DNA of 5,498 nucleotides from Candidatus Poribacteria bacterium (GTDB taxonomy: Bacteria > Poribacteria > WGA-4E > WGA-3G): the NCBI GenBank assembly GCA_009835515.1, contig VXXH01000776.1:1-5498 (forward strand), given 5' to 3'. Positions 5,459 through 5,498 of this stretch are shown piece by piece. The translations under genes and the position numbers were made by a program. Below the pieces are notes generated by a model. It had not been told where the DNA came from. It made no database searches and saw only the letters and a list, made by a program, of their open reading frames with translations. Every line of letters begins with the position of its first letter. The first letter of the stretch is position 1.

Positions 5459-5480
5459 TGCAAAGTTCATATATTTTGCA
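5459..5480. repeat. Inverted repeat TGCAAA/TTTGCA upstream of the possible promoter
   Basis: TGCAAA (5459-5464) and TTTGCA (5475-5480) are perfect inverted copies with a 10-bp AT-rich centre, one helical turn and a half apart. The position upstream of the -35 box would suit an activator site. Six-base arms can also arise by chance. The remaining bases to the window edge hold nothing I can name. Confidence 0.22.
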
Positions 5481-5498
5481 TGTTTTCATCGATTAATG

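Noticed and set aside
5271..5489. Minus-strand frame of 72 codons crossing the leader and start of the first paralog
   Set aside because: It runs through the promoter and ribosome site in another frame than the conserved gene; the composition is unlike a protein.

Overview
All recognisable genes in this window lie on the minus strand, so they read from right to left. The mix of genes resembles gene-rich, uncultured marine or sponge-associated bacteria of the Poribacteria/Planctomycetes kind: a secreted PQQ-like beta-propeller protein with an N-terminal 'W-x-Q-W-R-G' signature, a lipoprotein-type sulfatase-modifying-factor (SUMF1/FGE-like) protein, and secreted hypothetical proteins. Base composition is moderate, and Candidatus Poribacteria is my best guess. 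That is an inference from gene content and style; there is no marker gene to prove it.

From right to left in the transcribed direction: (1) 5354-5498 is a leader and promoter region with a possible -35 box and a small alternative hairpin. (2) 5353-4520 and 4513-3710 are two tandem, secreted, paralogous proteins of a family I do not recognise. They are separated by 6 nt, and the last two codons of the first gene form the Shine-Dalgarno sequence of the second. (3) 3692-3642 is a strong hairpin that probably ends this two-gene unit. (4) 3605-2733 encodes a probable lipoprotein with a complete FGE-sulfatase/SUMF1 domain, which lacks one of the two catalytic cysteines of true formylglycine-generating enzymes. 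(5) 2732-2512 is an intergenic region holding two tandem sigma70-type promoters (one with perfect -35 and -10 hexamers), separated by a perfect 6-4-6 palindrome. (6) 2511-2038, 2041-734 and 709-1 form a tightly packed unit: a small DHH/MYG1-like protein with a DHK instead of a DHH motif, a periplasmic PQQ-like beta-propeller protein that overlaps it by ATGA, and the N-terminal part of an M16C (presequence protease-like) zinc peptidase that runs off the left edge.

How the genes work together is not clear. The three-gene unit joins a putative phosphoesterase-like protein, a secreted propeller and a peptidase, with no obvious shared pathway. The two tandem paralogs are the best candidate for something undescribed. 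They share long blocks of near-identity (DYxFWGxGGRNE, GLQNMMDI, WDDNT, DRPFHxDxLDGDW, GRLIxVxQTAG) and a conserved C-terminal WGxxK tail. I found no tRNA, rRNA, CRISPR array, transposase or attachment site.
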